From an uncultured Christensenella sp. (GTDB lineage: Bacteria > Bacillota > Clostridia > Christensenellales > UBA3700), in the NCBI GenBank assembly GCA_910576875.1, contig CAJTKI010000039.1, forward strand, positions 1-15,629: DNA of 15,629 bases. The letters are read 5' to 3'. Under the pieces are notes generated by a model. It was not told where the DNA came from, made no database searches, and saw only the letters and a program-made list of their open reading frames with translations. Below are positions 13,699-15,629 of the stretch, piece after piece; position 1 is the first letter of the stretch, and the number at the start of each line of letters is the position of its first letter. The position numbers were made by a program, and so were the translations under genes.

Positions 13699-13705
13699 CT
13701 TTCAA
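13677..13705 (-). promoter_or_regulatory. Sigma-A promoter of the murE operon
   Basis: The minus strand shows TTGAAA at 13705-13700 (5 of 6), a 17-bp spacer and TATATT at 13682-13677 (5 of 6). Transcription would start near 13670, giving a 26-nt leader with the murE ribosome site. It stands downstream of the spoVD terminator, so murE-ftsQ is likely an independent operon. Confidence 0.7.
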
Positions 13706-13718
13706 TGCCTTCGCATTC

Positions 13719-13725
13719 TTCGACA
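13719..13725 (-). promoter_or_regulatory. Perfect Spo0A box upstream of murE
   Basis: The minus strand reads TGTCGAA, the 0A-box core. It ends 13 bp upstream of the murE -35, around -49 to -55 from the predicted start, a plausible place for Spo0A~P activation. A 7-mer is expected by chance about twice in a window of this size, so this is tentative. Confidence 0.35.
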
Positions 13726-13781
13726 CGATTGTCACATTTATTCTATTTTCCAACTTGTCCGAACATTCCGATCCGACGCGC

Positions 13782-13817
13782 GAAAAACAAAAAAGTCTCT
13801 TGCGGACAAGAGACTTT
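13782..13817 (-). terminator. Strong rho-independent terminator after the SpoVD-like PBP
   Basis: A perfect 11-bp stem (13792-13802 with 13807-13817) closes a 4-nt loop and runs on the minus strand into six T, G and five T. It lies just past the PBP stop codon. Confidence 0.95.
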
Positions 13818-13822
13818 CGATT

Positions 13823-15629
13823 TTATTTTGCATCGAAGTAAACGACGCTTTTGTATTTGACGAGACTGCCCGCCGCCGGTATTTGATATCCCACCGTGCC
13901 GCTGTCTCCGGTAAATTCGTATTGCAACCCCAGCGCACGCAGCGCCGCCGTCGCCTCCGCGACCGTCATGCCGGACAAATCGGGCATCTCCACCGATCGA
14001 TCCAGCTCCGCCAACGCTCCGTCGTAGACGGGCGCGACGTTTTTATACGCAAATATGTTGGAAAAAATCTGTCCGACATACGGCGCCGCGACCAAACTGC
14101 CGTAATACACGTAGCCTTGCGGTTCGTCCACGATCATCAGACATACCAGCGTATCGTCCCCCACGTCCGCATAGCCGATAAAAGACGAGATGTATTTGCC
14201 GGACGCGATCGCGCCGTTTTCATATTTTTGCGCGGTACCCGTCTTGCCGCCGATCCGATATCCGGGCACATACGCGTTTTTACCGCTGCCTTCGCTGACG
14301 ACGCCGACCAAATAATCTTTCATCTGTCTGGACGTCTCTTCTCCGATCGTGCGGTTGCGGACAACCGACTGATTGCGGTACGCGACGTTGCCGTCCGCGT
14401 CCGTGATCTGGCGTACGATGCTGGGTTGATACAAATAACCGCCGTTGACGACCGACGAGACGGCGCTGACCAATTGGATCGGCGTCAAAGCGATCGCCTG
14501 CCCGAATCCGATGCGCGCGATGTCGACCGTCTTGACCTGTTCGCGCGCCAACATGATGCCTTTCGCCTCGCCCGAAATGTCCACGCCGCTCTTGCTGCCC
14601 AATCCGAATTTGTCGAAATACGAATACATCGTCTCCGTGCCGACGCTGAGCGCGATGTCCATAAAGACGCAGTTGCAGGAATTCTGAATGCCTTGCCCGA
14701 AATTCTGCGAACCGTGTCCGATGCTGCGCCAGCATTTGATGCGTTGACCGTCTACGACCGCCGCGCCGCCGCAATAATACGACGATTTGATCTTGCCCGT
14801 TTCGATGCCGATCGCCGAAGTCAGAATCTTGAACGTCGATCCCGGTTCATACACGTCCGCGACCAGTCCGTTGCGCGATCCCTGCAACAACGCCTGCATG
14901 TCGTCGCGCGGAATGTCGTTCAAATCGAACGTCGGAGACGACGCCAACGCTTTGATCTCGCCCGTCTTGGCGCTCATGATCAGACAACTCGCCGACTTGG
15001 GCTGATACGTGCGATACGCATCCGCGGTCGCCTTTTCCGCGAACGACTGAATCATCGCGTCGATCGTCAACTGCATCGTCATCCCCTGTACCGGCGCGCG
15101 ATACAGATTGACGCGATCGGGCAAACGCTTGCCGACGATATCGCTCTGCGTATAGATCGCGCCGTCCGTACCTTTGAGATAGCGGTCGTAATATTGCTCG
15201 ACGCCGCTTTGTCCGACGCCGTCGATGTTGGTAAATCCGAGCACCTGCGTCAGAAAATTTCCCTTGGGATAGTATCGCGTGCTGTCCGCGCTCAAATACA
15301 TGCCCTGCAGATCCAGCCCGATGATTTGCACCATCTGATCGCGCGTCAGATTGCGCGCAACCGTCGCTTCCGAAACACCGGTGCGCGAAATCTTATCGAA
15401 CAGCGCTTCGTACGACATGTTCAGGATGCCTTTGAGCGCATTCGTCGCGCGGACGGGATCCTGCATTTCGCTCGGTCGTACATACAACGTGTACACGGTA
15501 TCCGAGACCGCAAGCTGCGTGCCGTTGCAATCTACGATGTTGCCGCGGTCGGCGCGCATCGGCAAATCTCTCGTCCATTGGTCGAACGCTCTGTACTGTA
15601 ACGTCGACGCATGCACGATTTGCAGATAA
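13823..15629 (-). CDS. spoVD: Class B penicillin-binding protein with one PASTA domain, SpoVD-like (5-prime truncated)
   Basis: Septal or spore-cortex transpeptidase that works with a SEDS polymerase. The frame is open past an internal GTG at 15616 to the window edge (YLQI precedes VHASTLQY), so the N-terminal membrane anchor lies outside. Numbering from 15616: pedestal start WTRDLPMRADRGNI at 14-27; active-site serine in STFK at 260-263; SCN at 313-315; KTGT at 458-461; one PASTA domain at about 540-597. Cysteines at 295 and 314 are 19 apart, one inside the SxN motif, matching the spacing of the redox cysteine pair known in Bacillus subtilis SpoVD (332 and 351, from memory). One PASTA domain and the place before murE also fit SpoVD; a vegetative FtsI role cannot be excluded. 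A terminator follows. Confidence 0.95.
   Translation of the reverse strand, partial: YLQIVHASTLQYRAFDQWTRDLPMRADRGNIVDCNGTQLAVSDTVYTLYVRPSEMQDPVRATNALKGILNMSYEALFDKISRTGVSEATVARNLTRDQMVQIIGLDLQGMYLSADSTRYYPKGNFLTQVLGFTNIDGVGQSGVEQYYDRYLKGTDGAIYTQSDIVGKRLPDRVNLYRAPVQGMTMQLTIDAMIQSFAEKATADAYRTYQPKSASCLIMSAKTGEIKALASSPTFDLNDIPRDDMQALLQGSRNGLVADVYEPGSTFKILTSAIGIETGKIKSSYYCGGAAVVDGQRIKCWRSIGHGSQNFGQGIQNSCNCVFMDIALSVGTETMYSYFDKFGLGSKSGVDISGEAKGIMLAREQVKTVDIARIGFGQAIALTPIQLVSAVSSVVNGGYLYQPSIVRQITDADGNVAYRNQSVVRNRTIGEETSRQMKDYLVGVVSEGSGKNAYVPGYRIGGKTGTAQKYENGAIASGKYISSFIGYADVGDDTLVCLMIVDEPQGYVYYGSLVAAPYVGQIFSNIFAYKNVAPVYDGALAELDRSVEMPDLSGMTVAEATAALRALGLQYEFTGDSGTVGYQIPAAGSLVKYKSVVYFDAK

Noticed and set aside
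13883..15601. 572-codon open frame on the plus strand
   Set aside because: Antisense shadow of the SpoVD-like PBP, whose minus-strand frame carries all transpeptidase motifs.

Overview
The window is a division, cell-wall and sporulation chromosome segment of an endospore-forming Firmicute, most likely a Clostridia-class bacterium with moderately high GC outside its AT-rich promoters. Every gene I accept is on the minus strand, so transcription runs from high to low coordinates. The case for a spore former is direct: a SpoIIGA protease, its substrate pro-sigma-E, sigma-G, a YlmC-family protein and the N-terminal part of pro-sigma-K are all here. MurE carries the DNPR signature of meso-diaminopimelate-adding enzymes. 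I cannot name the organism below class level.

Layout in the direction of transcription. (1) 15629-13823: SpoVD-like class B penicillin-binding protein, cut by the window edge and closed by a strong terminator. (2) 13644-6720: murE, mraY, murD, ftsW/spoVE, murA and ftsQ, tightly packed or overlapping, behind a sigma-A promoter that contains a perfect 10-bp inverted repeat. (3) 6623-4263: ftsA and ftsZ behind a full-consensus sigma-A promoter, placed so that the ftsA mRNA should start at its ATG; a strong terminator follows ftsZ. (4) 3975-1638: spoIIGA, sigE and sigG, preceded by a 287-bp intergenic region with two perfect DnaA boxes, an AT-rich promoter core and a perfect Spo0A box; a terminator follows sigG. 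(5) 1537-1274: ylmC, with a sigma-E-type promoter. (6) 1136-672: nrdR, with a sigma-A promoter and a terminator. (7) 556-1: sigK, which loses sigma-factor homology after codon 139.

How it fits together: murE, mraY and murD make and membrane-anchor the peptidoglycan precursor, murA makes the committed cytoplasmic intermediate, and the SEDS protein with the class B PBP polymerises and crosslinks septal or cortex wall. FtsQ, FtsA and FtsZ organise the septum. SpoIIGA activates sigma-E in the mother cell after asymmetric division, sigma-G acts in the forespore, and sigma-K closes the mother-cell programme. The order spoIIGA-sigE-sigG-ylmC next to ftsA-ftsZ matches the known Bacillus order. murG, murB, murC and murF are not in this stretch.

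The strongest lead is at the left edge. sigK departs from its family at the same place (the D-K-E/D-G-N motif) where the skin element interrupts sigK in Bacillus subtilis. The sequence beyond may be the end of a sigK-intervening element. Other leads are the apparently leaderless ftsA, the DnaA/Spo0A site cluster ahead of spoIIGA, and the inverted repeat over the murE promoter. No CRISPR array, tRNA, rRNA or recognisable complete mobile element was seen.
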